Shown piece by piece: positions 48,784 through 60,441 of a stretch of DNA of 64,000 nucleotides. A program made the position numbers and the translations under genes. How positions within the stretch are numbered: the first letter of the stretch is position 1; every line of letters starts with the position of its first letter. Location of the stretch: assembly GCF_017591425.1 (NCBI RefSeq), contig NW_024467120.1, forward strand, positions 4,216,001 to 4,280,000. The letters run 5' to 3'. Under the pieces are notes generated by a model that was given only the letters and a program-made list of their open reading frames with translations, was not told the origin of the DNA and made no database searches. The stretch is from Ochotona curzoniae (Eukaryota; Chordata; Mammalia; Lagomorpha; Ochotonidae).

Positions 48784-50577
48784 GGCAAGTCGTTTTTCAT
48801 GTTCAAGTTGAATAATTGCCAGCAGTCAGTTTTGTTTATCTGAAGATCTATGCGTTCTATTTGTCTTGGCTATTCTATTTGCTCATTGACAGCCATTTTA
48901 GAAATGTGCCTTGTCTAGGGGAAAAATTTTGTTAAAAAAAAAAAAAAAGATTCAAATGTTCAAATTTCACCCCTAATTTAAATGGACTGAAACTAATTTG
49001 GGTATGATTATAATCATGCATTGGTTCACATCAAAGCATTTCCAGGTGAAAGTATACTTAAATATCTTAAAGTAAAATACTTAAGGTGCAAATGCATGAT
49101 TGTTTAAGACTCCCTAATTGGCTATTTCTAGATAGGAAAGAATCAAAAAATCATAACAAAATATGACACGGGACAACACTTCCATCTCTGGCCACACAAG
49201 ATGCCAATTGCAAGTAGTGGGTTGTCACCTGTACTTCTGGTCTACCTGCTGACATCAAAATTTGTAACCACCTCTTTCTCTGGTTACACTAGCTTGCTAG
49301 GATGACCCCACACCCAGGATATTCAGGGGAACACTTTACTTTGATTTGTCCATTGGTTACTAAGAGTGCTACACAACGGTAGAGGATTGGTCAGATGGGA
49401 GAGGGCACAGAGCCGGAGCTGGCACGCGGAGTGTTCTCTCTGCTGGGATCTGGCCAAGCCTACGCCCTTGCTTTGGTCCAGTTACCCATAGGGACTCAAT
49501 GGTGTTCAGCTCAAGCGACCCATGTGGGTGGGCCAGGGAGTCAGAAGGAAGACGGGTGGGTGATGGGGAACTCAAAAGGCAAGGCATCTTCATGGCTGCT
49601 CCAGGCAACGCTGGACATGCAGCTGTTATCTTCTTCTCTTCCTCCCATAACATACGCTTCGTTCTGAGAGGATCACGGCTTGCATCCCAGGAGGGCTCCC
49701 GGGAGCCACCGGGGCTGCCTGCCTGCTGCCTTCCATCGAGCAGGGCATCATGCCAGCAGACTCCCTCCACAAACACAAGGAGCAGTTTCCTGGGCCTCCC
49801 TGAAAGGTCTTCCTGGACAGCTCCTAGCCTGGTCACCCTCAAAGGAGGAAAGGTCACCCTTACACCTGGAGCAGGGGGTGGGCCGGCTTTCCCGGAGGCA
49901 GGTGGGAACAGGTGGATCCTGGGTAATGAAGTTAAGTTCCATTCGGAATGGAACCAAGGGAAGTTGGGTAGGGTGGGAAGCATCAACCACTGTCGCGCGA
50001 TGTCACCGTTTGGATTTAGTGCTGGACTCACACGCTGCGTGTCCTTCCTATGTGGTTTTCTCTATTACTATCTGAGCTCATGGAAACTGTAGCTTAAGAA
50101 TTTTGTTCCAGAGGCTAAAGTATTCACCCACCTTCCCCCAAGCTGTGACATTCGGCTCTGGCAGCTTCCTGATACTGCCCCCACCAACTACCTGTCATCA
50201 GCCGGTTCCCACGCTATGCCTCAACTTAGCAGAATTTGAGGAAGCCAAATGGTGAGTGTTAGGTGAACTTTTTAATTCAACCGCTATATCAAGGCTCCTG
50301 GCCTTAACTTGGCATATTTTTAATATCAAATTAATGTCATGACACATGTATTCCTGTTACTACCTTCTTTATTTTGTGCTCACAAGAAATATTACAGGGA
50401 AGATCCCTGGCCCCCTTTCGTGCAGTGGTCACAGCTTGCAAATCTCCAGGGAAACCTCACAAACAGGCTTCTGACATTGACACTGTCAACAAAAACTCCC
50501 TCCCCACAGGGCTCCTCCCTGTTTTCAAACCATTTTAATTATGATTTTAAAATGACATACACATTTACCATCTTAAC
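48784..50577. other. Intergenic stretch with overlapping open frames at 49.37-50.09 kb
   Basis: No repeat recognised. A 220-codon frame (-, 49369-50031) overlaps 197- and 131-codon frames (+). None shows a domain, signal or codon pattern I recognise; GC-rich composition alone can produce this. Confidence 0.4.
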
Positions 50578-50886
50578 TTTTTTGAAGGATTTGCTTATTT
50601 TTATTTGAAAGGTAGATTTTGCAAAGAGAAGGAGATACAGAGAGAGGTCTTCCATCTGCTGGTTCACTCTCCAAATGGCTACAACGGCTGGAGCTGAGCC
50701 TGAGACCAGGAGCCAGAAGCCTCCTCCGTGTCTCCCATGTGGGTGCAGGGGCCCAAGGACTTGGACCATTCTCTGCTGTTTTCCCTGTTCTTGGGCAGTA
50801 GAGCAGCTGGGACAGGAAGCAGTGCCTGTATGGGATCCCAGCAGCGTGGGCAAAGGCATAACCTGTCACACCACAGTACCAGTCCC
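50578..50886 (-). mobile_element. CSINE
   Basis: 'AAGGATTTGCTTATTTTTAT', 'GGTTCACTCTCCAAATGGCT', 'GTGGGTGCAGGGGCCCAAGG', end 'CACACCACAGTACCAGTCCC'. Confidence 0.8.
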
Positions 50887-51044
50887 ACCATCTCAATACT
50901 TTAAAGTTGAGTAGCGACAAGTATACTCACAATGTTGTATAATTAAATTTCATCTTAGCTGCTTCTTTGAAATATTAATATTGCATCCATTCAGGAGGCA
51001 ATAGGAGGGTGAAATTGCACAAGCAATGTTTAAAACAAGCTACA

Positions 51045-51350
51045 TGGTGGAGGTGTCTGGCTCACACATCAAGGTGCCCTTTGGGACACCCACATACCAC
51101 ATCAGATTGTCTGAATTGGAACCCCGGCTCTGTTTCCATTTCCAGTTTCCTGCAAATGTACAGCAGGTGGGTGAAAGCATAAGCGCTTGACTCCCTGCCA
51201 TTCCCACAGGAGCTCCGGCACTGAATCCCAGCCCCAGGCATTGATCAGCTGGACCCGGCCCTGGTTTGCTCCATCCGTTTGAGGAATGAACAAAGAGATG
51301 GGAGATCTCCGCCTGTGTCTATCTCCCCCGTCCCTCTGTCCTTCAATTTA
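51045..51350 (+). mobile_element. Old CSINE
   Basis: 'GGAGGTGTCTGGCTCACACA', 'TTCCAGTTTCCTGCAAATG', 'GGAATGAACAAAGAGATGGG' and a pyrimidine-rich end. Confidence 0.6.
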
Positions 51351-51555
51351 AAAAATCAATAGGTTTTTTTCTTTTAATAGGATGCAAACACTAACTTCCT
51401 GGGATGGAGGAACTATATGTACACACCAAAAGATAACATGGTTCCCCAAAAGACAAGTCAGGGAATAGCTGGACGACGCCACCACCTCATTTTTGCTACT
51501 TTTTCTTTTATCCCTTTGTGTTCCTAGATCTGTATCATCAGACTCCACTTCCATC

Positions 51556-51881
51556 CATTTTTTAAAAAGATTTATTCTATTTTTATTGGAACTATACAGA
51601 GAAGAGGAGAGACAGAGAGGAAGATCCTCCATCTGATGGTTCATTCCCCAAGTGGCTGCAGTGTCCAGAGCTGAGCCGATCTGAAGCCAGGAGCCAGGAG
51701 CCAGGAGCTTCTTCCGGGTCTCCCATGCGGGTGCAGGGTCTCAAGGCTTTGGACCGTCCTCTGCTGCTTTCCCAGGGAGATGGGTGGGAAGTGGAGCTGC
51801 CAGGAATAGAACCAGCGCCCATATGGGATCCCGGCGAGTGCAAGGTGAGGACTTTAGCTGCTTGGTTACCACTCCGGGCCC
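51556..51881 (-). mobile_element. CSINE
   Basis: 'AAAGATTTATTCTATTTTTA', 'GAGGAAGATCCTCCATCTGA', 'CATATGGGATCCCGGCGAG', end 'TACCACTCCGGGCCC'. TCCATTTT flanks both sides. Confidence 0.9.
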
Positions 51882-51919
51882 TCCATTTTCTCCTTTTCAG
51901 GCATCCGTCTACTTCCTTA

Positions 51920-52012
51920 TAGAGGGGATCTTAAAAAGGCTCATGGGAAAACACATTATGCAAACACAACACATGGATTTCTTCCATAGCTCTTCCAGAG
52001 ACCCAGATTTGT
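51920..52012. mobile_element. Mariner-like MITE
   Basis: 'GGGATCTTAAAAAGGCTCAT', 'GGGAAAACACATTATGCAAA', 'CCATAGCTCTTCCAGAGACC'. Central part deleted. Confidence 0.5.
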
Positions 52013-52167
52013 GAAACGTATTACCTCTTTTGAAATTCTAAGATGATCGCGGTTTAATAAGGACTTTCCTCTTTCTCTCCACCTACTGTAAATTTATTAA
52101 AATTTCAAGGACTTTTTGTTTTTTTTTTAAGCTTCAACTTTCTTCTAGTTTTTGCTCTGGTCTGTGT

Positions 52168-52182
52168 CCAGCAGGTGGCGCT
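52168..52182 (+). promoter_or_regulatory. CTCF-type motif, forward orientation
   Basis: CCAGCAGGTGGCGCT is a near-ideal CTCF core match on the + strand, in non-repeat sequence about 11.4 kb downstream of the STMND1 polyadenylation signal. Confidence 0.6.
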
Positions 52183-53379
52183 AAAGGATAATTGATGGGA
52201 AATGGCAGGTTGCACTAAGATTTATTGGAATTTATAGCCATTGTTGGATCTTGCAGTCATTCTATCTGGTTGTATAACCGGCAAAACCATGGCCACTGAC
52301 ACCTAGAATACTTTAACTCCTGCCCCGCTACTACTCTCCCCCACACGTCTCTTGTCCCAACCCTTGGTGTTTCCAGCGTCCACATGGCTACAGTCTTTGA
52401 GGTCCTCACCCTTCAATTCCTTAACCTGCTCTTCTACAGCGATCTCTTTCTGAAAGACTCTTTCTACCCCTGCAGACAAGACACTCCTTGGACTCAGGAT
52501 GACCTGACATGCTGTGGGCTCTCTGCAAGTCCAGTCCACTCACTCAGCTCCGCCCTGAATGACCCAAAGGCAACAACTGCCAAACCTGCTTCTCTTCCTC
52601 CATCTCCTTACGCAAGTCAGCCTGGGAGGTAAGTATGCTGCCTACGTTGTCACTGAGAAACCAGAAGTTCCCAGGAGAGAGCTTCCAGCATCTCCAGCCT
52701 TACTCCCAGCAACCCCCATGGCCATTCATGTACCTGCCTGCGTTCATGTCGCTCGTGGTCATGTCTGTGACCTTCCGTATGGGTGTGGATGCTCTGTCCA
52801 CACTCCTCGTTGAAACCTACCCTGACTCAGCTACACCAGGATGTCAGTCCTTCATGTGGCCCCTGTCCTCATCACCAGTGCCCGCTCTCTATCGGGCTTT
52901 CCACCACTTTGTGCCGGTAAGCTCCTTGCTTTTATTCACCATGCCCTCTGGGTACCAGCCTGTACTTTCTTCCCAAGCTCCATCTACCTCCTAGGTCCTC
53001 TTTCCCCTGAGTCCAGATCCCACCGAGAGGTGCCAAGAGCACCTCAACTGGACGTGTCCTGGGGGCTCTCTGCCTCCCCAGCGCCTTCACTGAACATGGG
53101 GATGAAAGGGAAATATCCAAGGAGCAGAATCTCAGATGAGATTCCACTCTCACTCCATGTTCTTTTTTGAAGAACCCTCCTGCAGTGTCTCCTTTGGGCC
53201 GTGTGTATGCGGTTACATCCTGAGCTGGAGGCCGTGTTGAGTCTCAGGGATGCAGGCAACCCACGGCTGCAGAGATCAATCAAGTTAACTCGATTTCCCA
53301 GGGACTCGGGATCCACAAGGTGGGTGGTGGGGTGGGAGAGAGCTGCAGACAGGCCCTCGGAGGGCATGGAGACAAGGTT

Positions 53380-53590
53380 CTAAAGGAGAGAACTTGTTCT
53401 GAAGGATTCTGTGAAGGTGTCGTGAGAAAGTGACATTCAAGCGGAATCTTGGCTGATGAGTGGGAGTCTGCCCAAGATAGAAAGAGGCGAAGACTCCAGG
53501 GGGAGAACTGTGGGAGCAAAGGCTGGGGGTGTGAGAAGTACATCCTGGTGACATGATGGAAGATGCTGGCCTGCCAGAGCCGGGGGCGCC
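53380..53590 (-). mobile_element. L2 fragment
   Basis: 'GTGACATTCAAGCGGAATCT', 'TGGCTGATGAGTGGGAGTCT' and 'GCAAAGGCTGGGGGTGTGAG' are the reverse of the L2 3' part. Confidence 0.55.
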
Positions 53591-54356
53591 AAGAGGAGCA
53601 GTATGCTGCTGGCAAGGATGGTAGGCCTGAGTCCCTGGGCGATGGGCACCCCTGGCCCAGGTTTTCGGTCATGGCTGAAGGCAGCACCCATCTGTTTGGG
53701 GCAGGGAGGGGAAGAGGATAGGCAGCTGTGGTACCTCTCAAAGAGTGATCCCATGTCAGCAACAGCATCGCCTCTTGGCAAAAAATTCCAGACTTCTGAA
53801 TCTGCAAGGTACAAGTCCCCAGGAAATCCTAAGAGCATCTGGTTATTTGGGGTGCCTGGGGGGCTTTGGGTTCCACTGGAGTGAAGAGGGGAAGGCAGCC
53901 TGAGGCAGACCGGAGTGCAGTTGATTCCCTCCAGAGCTCAGCCTCCTCTCCAGAACCTTCCACCACCCCCTAAAGAAAGCCAGAGGTGTGCGTCAAGGGC
54001 AGGAAGGATGGGTGAGACCCTTGCGAGAGCCTCCTAGGCCGGAGACCAGCCTAGCCCACCTAGGCCGGCTGTTCCAAAATCTCTCCAGAGACTGAAATTA
54101 GCGGGTTGGTTTTTTCACTTATCCACCTTCCAACGCCCTCCCCAGACCTGGCAAGGGAAGACCCATGTCCCTTGGGGACCTTACTTCCTCTGCTGTCTCT
54201 ACACCTTGGTAATCTATGATTGGTTCATAGACTTGTCTCTCTGGCGCAGATTGTCTAGCTTGTGGGGGTGACTGGGGAGCCCCTCCCAGGCTGCCTGGAT
54301 GCTTGCAGCAGTGGCGGGAAGGGCTGTCGCTGCGTGGAGCCTGCCCCTCGTCCCTC

Positions 54357-54372
54357 GCCCCCCCCCCCCCCC
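54357..54372. repeat. Poly-C run
   Basis: An almost uninterrupted C tract after 'GTCCCTCG'; possible assembly-length uncertainty. Confidence 0.85.
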
Positions 54373-54475
54373 TGCTTCTCCAATCTGATCAGGTCACTCT
54401 TTCAAGTCCCTTGGAGAGTTGTGGGTTTGTTTTTGTTTTAATATAACGGAAGTCCAGACTCCACCTAGGGCTCAT
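54370..54475 (+). mobile_element. Short L2 fragment
   Basis: 'AATCTGATCAGGTCACTC' followed by 'AGTCCAGACTCCACCTAGGG' resembles 'TCTGATCATGTCACTCC ... AAATCCAAACTCC' of L2. Preceded by a C run. Confidence 0.4.
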
Positions 54476-55649
54476 TGCTTGACAATGCCTGAAGCGGAGC
54501 TCTAAATTGTTGCCCTGGAGGAATCCTAGGGGGAACCCCTCACAGAAACCCTGTCCTTGAATCCAACACTTGCAGGAGAAAACCTTTTGGCAAAAAGAGA
54601 CCTCCGGGCAAAGTGGAAAAGGATATCCTGTAACAACAAGTCAGGTGAGGTCAGAGTCAAGGGTATGGAACTGCTGACAAGGAGGGGGAGGAGGTAGTTC
54701 CTGAGAGAAGATCACCAAGTGTGGTAATGAGAATGATCGAGTTGGACTGGCAGGAACAGATGGCAGAACAAAGCCAGCTCCCAGAAGCTAGCACAGTGGG
54801 TGCAGCTCTGTAAACAAACACAAAGGCCAAAAGGGAAGACACACAAACTTGCAACGAGAGCCCCTACCATGGACAGCTTCCCGTCTTAAGTGTTCCAAGA
54901 GCTGTTGACAGAAAGCCCAAGACACTGTGTAGCTTCTGTCTCCTGAGAGGCACGAGTGAGGAGCAGAGCTAGGTTCACGCTACTTGGAGCCTTCTTGCAC
55001 ATGCCTTCTGATGTGCAAACAAGTGGGCCGATGGCCTGGGCTCACATCCCTGGGAGATCTGAAGAGACGCCAGGGTGGACGCCAGGGTCTCCCACCTCCA
55101 AGACATCGTGTTGAGCTGAGGGTAAGGAGCCAAACCTTTAGGGAGGTGAGTGCACAGCCCCCATGGGCCACGTGGGCCCTGTCGCACTCGACGTTCTCAA
55201 TGCATTTTTATGACTGATCATCCCCAGGCACAGACACTAACCTCAACTTGACTCTGTCTTCCCTGATCACATCACCAGCCTGCACAAAAAGTAAGCCGAA
55301 AGCTACACTTGTCCTTGAACTTGGAAAGACACGATGAGCAAACTGCTCTCAAAAGAAGATGGGGAGCAGGTCGGGCAAAATCTAATACATCACGTAGGAG
55401 CAATGAGACATCTGAGCGAAGCTGTTTATGAAAGTATGAGTAATTACTGTCTGCAGGTATTCCATGGCAACAAACTGGACTCCGCAAAGCTAAACAGTCA
55501 CAAGGCCACACAAGAGAACATGCCAAATATGCAGAGTCCAGTCTAGAAGGAAACATTAGCCAAAAAGTAAGAATGGGTTTTCTAGAATTGCATCATGGTG
55601 TAGAAGAATTTTACTTGTTAGAATGGAAAATCCTCTTTGTTAAAGATTT

Positions 55650-55925
55650 TTAAAAAAATTGTTCTTCTTTTACTGAGGTCATCCCACTGTTTTTCTTTTT
55701 TGTTCTGTTGATGTGGTTTATGGCATTTATTGATTGGCAATGACTGAATATATTGATCCCTCAGGCTTCTGGGATAAATCCCCCTTGATCACAATAAATG
55801 GTCTTTGTGACATGTTGGGTTTTGTTTGCTGGTATTTGACAGAGGGTTTTTCTGAAAATCTGTGTTTATCAAGAATATCGGCCTGTCATTTTCTTTTTAT
55901 GTTGGACCTTTATTTTCCAAATACA
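55650..55925 (-). mobile_element. L1 ORF2 fragment, antisense
   Basis: 'TTGATGTGGTTTATGGCATT', 'TCTGGGATAAATCCCCCTTG', 'ATCAAGAATATCGGCCTGTC' and 'TTTTCTTTTTATG' is the reverse complement of the L1 reverse transcriptase region. Truncated and not coding. Confidence 0.8.
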
Positions 55926-56140
55926 CAGGCACTTCAAAAATTTCGTGGGAGTGGAATTAACCCATAAGCTTATTTTGGGGCAAAATAATTTGAAAAACCA
56001 CATCTATTGGAGACCTTCAAAGAACAGGTGGAAAAAAAATATTGTGAAAAACTATACATGAAATCCTAAGTTTCTTTTCTCCAAAGGAAGCTCATTTTAA
56101 AATTTAATTTCTACAGAAGTTTTACGAAACCCCCTTACAC
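55926..56140. mobile_element. Mariner-like MITE abutting an L1 fragment
   Basis: 'GGCACTTCAAAAATTTCGTG', 'GCTTATTTTGGGGCAAAATA' and 'ACAGAAGTTTTACGAAACCC'. Starts where the antisense L1 stops. Confidence 0.6.
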
Positions 56141-57840
56141 ATCCCTTAGTAGAAAATATTGGGACTAAATAATTTTTCAAATAGAGGTTTCATGACTTTG
56201 ATTGGTAAGTTAGCCATGTTCGTCAAGCACTCTATCACAACTGGGTGTGCATTTGCCCAAGGAGAGGGTCTCAGGGGGCTCTGGATTATCCGTTGCTCAG
56301 TCTTTTATGGTCTGGGTGCTCTAGCTGGGCTGCAGATGGACCATGGCCCTGCAGGGAGCAAAGGTTTCTACCACCAAGCTTCACTACCCATATCCGTTCT
56401 GCAATGATCACAGGTGGATTTTCAAGGTACTTCTTGGACGTTTTCTTGCAGTTGCCCACCTGTGCAGTCAGATTTATGTTCAGTTATTTTCACATCACTC
56501 AAACTACAGGTTCTGGACCTTCTGGAATGAGCCAGATCCTCCCACAGCATTTTGAGCTGCTTGGCAAGCCCTTTAAGAACATCTGGAAGTTTCTAGTTGA
56601 AGCGATGGGATCCCAGGCATAGATGAACTGGAAGATGAACTCATTGTGTTTTCTCATGTCTCCCATCGGCAGTATACAGAAAGAACTTTCACTGGCTTTC
56701 ACCACCTCCCGTACCCCTCCTACAGTGCTACCAGAGAGGTTGCTAACAAATGAAAAAGCATCTGTTCCCATGGTGATGGTGGACAAAAAAGACCAGCAGC
56801 TTTTTCCAAGGATGGGCAGTTTAAAGAGCCAAGACCCAAATGGCGCTGTCATTAAGCCTCCTGCCGCATGATGTCAACGTGTGCTGTGTCAGAATCGGGA
56901 TGCTGAAGAGATCCTGGACCGCCTTTTCAAAGTGCAGGTGATGTCATCGATTACAAACAACACCACATAGGGACTTGGTGAGCGTTGGAGCATAAACATC
57001 TCTACATACGAGACGATTGTCGTTCGTTCCATTTTCACAGTGGAAACACCATACTGCGTCCAATGTCGCACTGGGATTGGATGCACCGAACTGGGCTGGA
57101 CCCCGACTCCCCCTGGTGTTCTGGAGGACCAGGGCAGATGTGTGATAGACTAGGCAAGGTCTCAAACCCCTACTGAGCCATGTGTGAGCCATACGTAGGT
57201 ATGGACAAACCATGGCTGGGCTGGAACATCCAACGGCAAGAACCAGATTGGGTGGAAGGCCAGTCAGGAAAAGCCACAGTTCCTGCTATGACAGGAGGTG
57301 GACTGAGTAGGGTTGGCTCATGGACCCACTGGTAAGCGTGAAACCTGGCATTGGGAGAGGTTCTGATGGAGGAGCCTGGGCAACTCCTCTGGCAGGACAC
57401 AGACCTGGCAGGTCAGTGCAAGAAACATGATAGGAAACAGCCCAGAAAAGGCCATGGAAAGCTACCCACTGGCATACACTTGGCAGACGTGGGGGCAAGA
57501 CCAGGCTGAATCTGTCCACGTCATCCACTGGCAAATCCAGGCACCAGTGTGGGTCGACCCAGGTTCGGTCGCAACAAAGACTAGTGCACAATATGGAATG
57601 CCGAGGTGAGGTTGCCTGTACCGGAGGGGACCGCAGCGTCCAACCAGCCTGAGAACAAGAAAGGAAGTAGGCAGAGCCAGCAGGGGAATAAGGGAGGGTT
57701 CCTTTGCAGGACAGCTACTTCCGCAGGAGAGCATGGGCTGGGATGGGGGCAGACCAGACTAGGCAGAGCTACCACACCTGTGGGTGGGAAATTGGGTGGG
57801 CCTTCTCCCTTAATACCCCCCTTTTTAACATGAAGGTAAC
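56141..57840. other. Unassigned block, possibly a retrocopy or lineage-specific retroelement
   Basis: 56260-56950 has partly open frames on both strands with stops and apparent frame changes. 57150-57800 is G/A-rich on the + strand with CCACTGGTAAG, CCACTGGCATA and CCACTGGCAAA recurring. I cannot name it. Confidence 0.35.
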
Positions 57841-58117
57841 AATGTGGAAAACATACTAGTATTATCCACTTTCCTGTAGCCCTTGAACCTTCTTACTCTA
57901 ACTAAGTATGTAAAGAATATCAAAATAAATTTTATTAATAAAAAAAAAAAAACTTTTCCTTACAGATGAATATGTGACTGTTTTTGGTATTGGATCCGTG
58001 GAGATCACCATGAGGAACATCTCTTTCCGGGCAGATTTTCCCATGTTATAAATTGTTCCCTTAGAATAGACTCCCAGGAAGGGAATTGTGGGGTCAAAGA
58101 ATAAGAATACATGTTTT

Positions 58118-58435
58118 GGGCCCAGCACGATGGCTCAGCGGCTAAATCCTTGCCGTGCACACCCTAGGAACTCAAATGGGCACTGATTCATGACCCGGCT
58201 GCTCCACTTCGCATCCCACTCCCTGCCTGTGGCCTAGGAAAGCTGTCAAGGACAGCCTACAGCCTTGGCACCCTGCATCTGTATGGGAGACCCAGAAGAA
58301 GCTCCTGGCTCTTGGCTCCTGGCTTCAGATCGGCTCAGCTCTGGACACTGCGGCCACTTGGGGAGTGAGCCAGCAGTTGGAAGACCTTTCTCTCTGTATA
58401 TTATTTCGCTAAAAATAAATAAATGATTTAAAAAA
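58118..58435 (+). mobile_element. CSINE
   Basis: 'TGGGCCCAGCACGATGGCTC' start, 'CCTGCCTGTGGCCTAGGAAA', end 'AAAAATAAATAAATGATTT'. Confidence 0.9.
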
Positions 58436-58547
58436 ATACTATCTAATTCTTGATTCATATCATCAAGTTGTTTGGCCAATTGGATTTAGTTCATTGATAT
58501 CAACTTCACTGCATCACCACTAACTTTGAGTATTAATAAAACAGCTT

Positions 58548-58845
58548 TTTTTTTTTTAAAAAAAATTATTTTTAGTGGAAAGTCATATATACAGAAAGGA
58601 GGATGGAGAGGAAGATCTTCCATCCATAGATTCACTTCCCAAGTGGCCTCAATAGCTGGAGCTGGTCCAAAGCCAGGAGCCCAGAGCTTCTTCCAAGTCT
58701 CCACACGGGTGCAGGGTCCCAAGGTCCCCCTACGGGATCCCACTGGCCACTTGGGGAGTGAACCAACAGACAGAAGATCTTTAAGTCTGTCCTTCTGCCT
58801 GTGAAATCTGATTTTCCAATAAAAATAAATCTTAAAAAACATATA
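58548..58845 (-). mobile_element. Foldback CSINE: reverse copy joined to a forward 3' end
   Basis: The left part (58548 to about 58735) is a reverse copy with an internal deletion. The right part (58744-58843) is a forward 3' half, 'GGCCACTTGGGGAGTGAACC' to 'TTCCAATAAAAATAAATC'. The two 3' ends form imperfect inverted arms of about 85-100 bp around a loop of roughly 95 bases. Confidence 0.75.
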
Positions 58846-58924
58846 TCACAAAAACTGCTTGAAGTTGAAAACATGCTTCCACCAAACTGAACCGATCTCT
58901 GAATCCAATTTGTCCAATGACTTT

Positions 58925-59260
58925 ATTTTTTAAAGTTTGATTCAATTTTTATTTAAAAGGCAGATTTACAGAGAGAATAGAGACACAAAGAAAGAGAGAT
59001 CTTTCAGCTGCTGTTTCATTCCCTGAATAACTGGAACTGCCAGAGACGAGCCGATCCAAAACCAAAAGCCAGGAGCTTCTTTTGGGTCTCCCACAAGGTG
59101 TAGAAGTGTAAGCACTTGAGCCATCCTCTGCTTCTTCCCCAGTCCATAGGAGGAGGCTGGATTGGAAATGGAGCAGCTGAGACACTAAGCAGCCTCCCAT
59201 ATGAGCTGCCAAAGGATTAGCACACAAAGGATTAGCCTGTGGAGCCACCATGATGGCACC
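58925..59260 (-). mobile_element. Older CSINE
   Basis: 'TTTGATTCAATTTTTATTTA', 'AAGCCAGGAGCTTCTTTTGG', 'GGTCTCCCACAAGGTG' and 'GGATTGGAAATGGAGCAGC'. Third in a run of four SINEs. Confidence 0.75.
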
Positions 59261-59388
59261 TCCACTGACTTTAAGCAGCTCTCATGTCTGTTTTCACTAA
59301 CTGTAACTTGATCAACTGGTGGCACCAACTTAATCAGAATTTTTCTGCAGTTTTGTCATTAATAGGTAATTGGTATAAAACAGAGATC

Positions 59389-59710
59389 TGGGCCCAGCAC
59401 AATGGCTCAGTGGCTAACTCCTCACCTTGCAACCACTGGCATCCCTTTTGGCTACCACTTCGTGTACTGGCTGCTCCACTTCCCACCCAGCTTCCTTTCC
59501 GTGGCCTGAGAAAGCAGTGGAGGTTGACCCAAAACCTTGGGCCCCTGTACCCGTGTGGGAGTCTTGGAAGAAGCTCCTGGCTCCTGGTTTTGGATCAGCT
59601 CAGATCTAGCCAATGCGGTCATTTGAGGAGTGAACCAGCAGATGGAAGACCTTTCTGTCTCTCCTTACTTCTGTAAATCTGATTTGCCTTTCCAATAAAA
59701 ATAAGTAAAT
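59389..59710 (+). mobile_element. CSINE
   Basis: 'TGGGCCCAGCACAATGGCTC' start, 'CCACTTCCCACCCAGCTTCC', end 'CTTTCCAATAAAAATAAGTA'. Confidence 0.88.
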
Positions 59711-60398
59711 GTTCAAATCCACAAGAGCAGATCTGATGACAACACACACTTGGCAAGGCTGGGCTTGTGAAGATCTATATGCTTTATCTCTCTGACACCA
59801 GCTCCACCTTAAAACACTTTATATTCCAATTTATCCAAAAACTGGCTGATTGTTTGCTATGTTACTAAGGCAATATACAAAAATGCATACACATGTGCAG
59901 ATCAGAAGTACTATTTAGAAACAGAGTTAAAGCAAGTTTTCACTTTACTGAACAACCAGCTTAACTCATAGCACTGTGGATGCTGAGGCTTTTTGCAGCA
60001 GTATTTAGTTAGCTGTTCTTCAGGTGGGGCTCTGTACAAATCCTAACTTGCCAGTCTGCCAGGACAAATGTCCCATGGTGTCTCTGCAGGTAAACTCAAG
60101 CCATATTTTGTGGCAAAATGGCTACTTGATCAAGATCTGCATCAAAAGCAATCAGAAATGGTTTTCTTCCCTCTTGCTAATTGAGAAAGACCCACTGGAA
60201 CAATATTTATAACCACCAAATCACTGTTGTCATCATAATTTCAAAACTTTTCGTTATTATCTTATTGAATTCTGCTGTATTGCCCCTCAATTGCTAAGAC
60301 TGTCACAGGCTTTAGATGGTTTTGTGGGCTTTGTCTTACAGACAATGAGTTACTACTTTTTCGATCAATGCCAATAATGAAAGATAACTCCCATCACC

Positions 60399-60410
60399 TG
60401 TGCGCGCACG

Positions 60411-60441
<31 letters not shown>
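60399..60441. repeat. (GC/AC)n alternating tract
   Basis: 'GTGCGCGCACGCACGCACAC' continuing as (CA)n; strictly alternating purine/pyrimidine for about 43 bases. Confidence 0.9.

Larger units (their letters stand above)
52013..55649. other. Low-repeat, GC-rich intergenic DNA
   Basis: Contains the forward CTCF-type motif at 52168 and two L2 fragments. Many open frames on both strands, all short and overlapping. No gene identified. Confidence 0.4.

Noticed and set aside
53280..53838. Long - strand frames of 175 and 133 codons
   Set aside because: They overlap each other in different frames, cross an L2 fragment, and look like composition-driven open frames.
57105..57125. CTCCCCCTGGTGTT as a CTCF site
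   Set aside because: Flanking core positions do not fit; similar partial match only.
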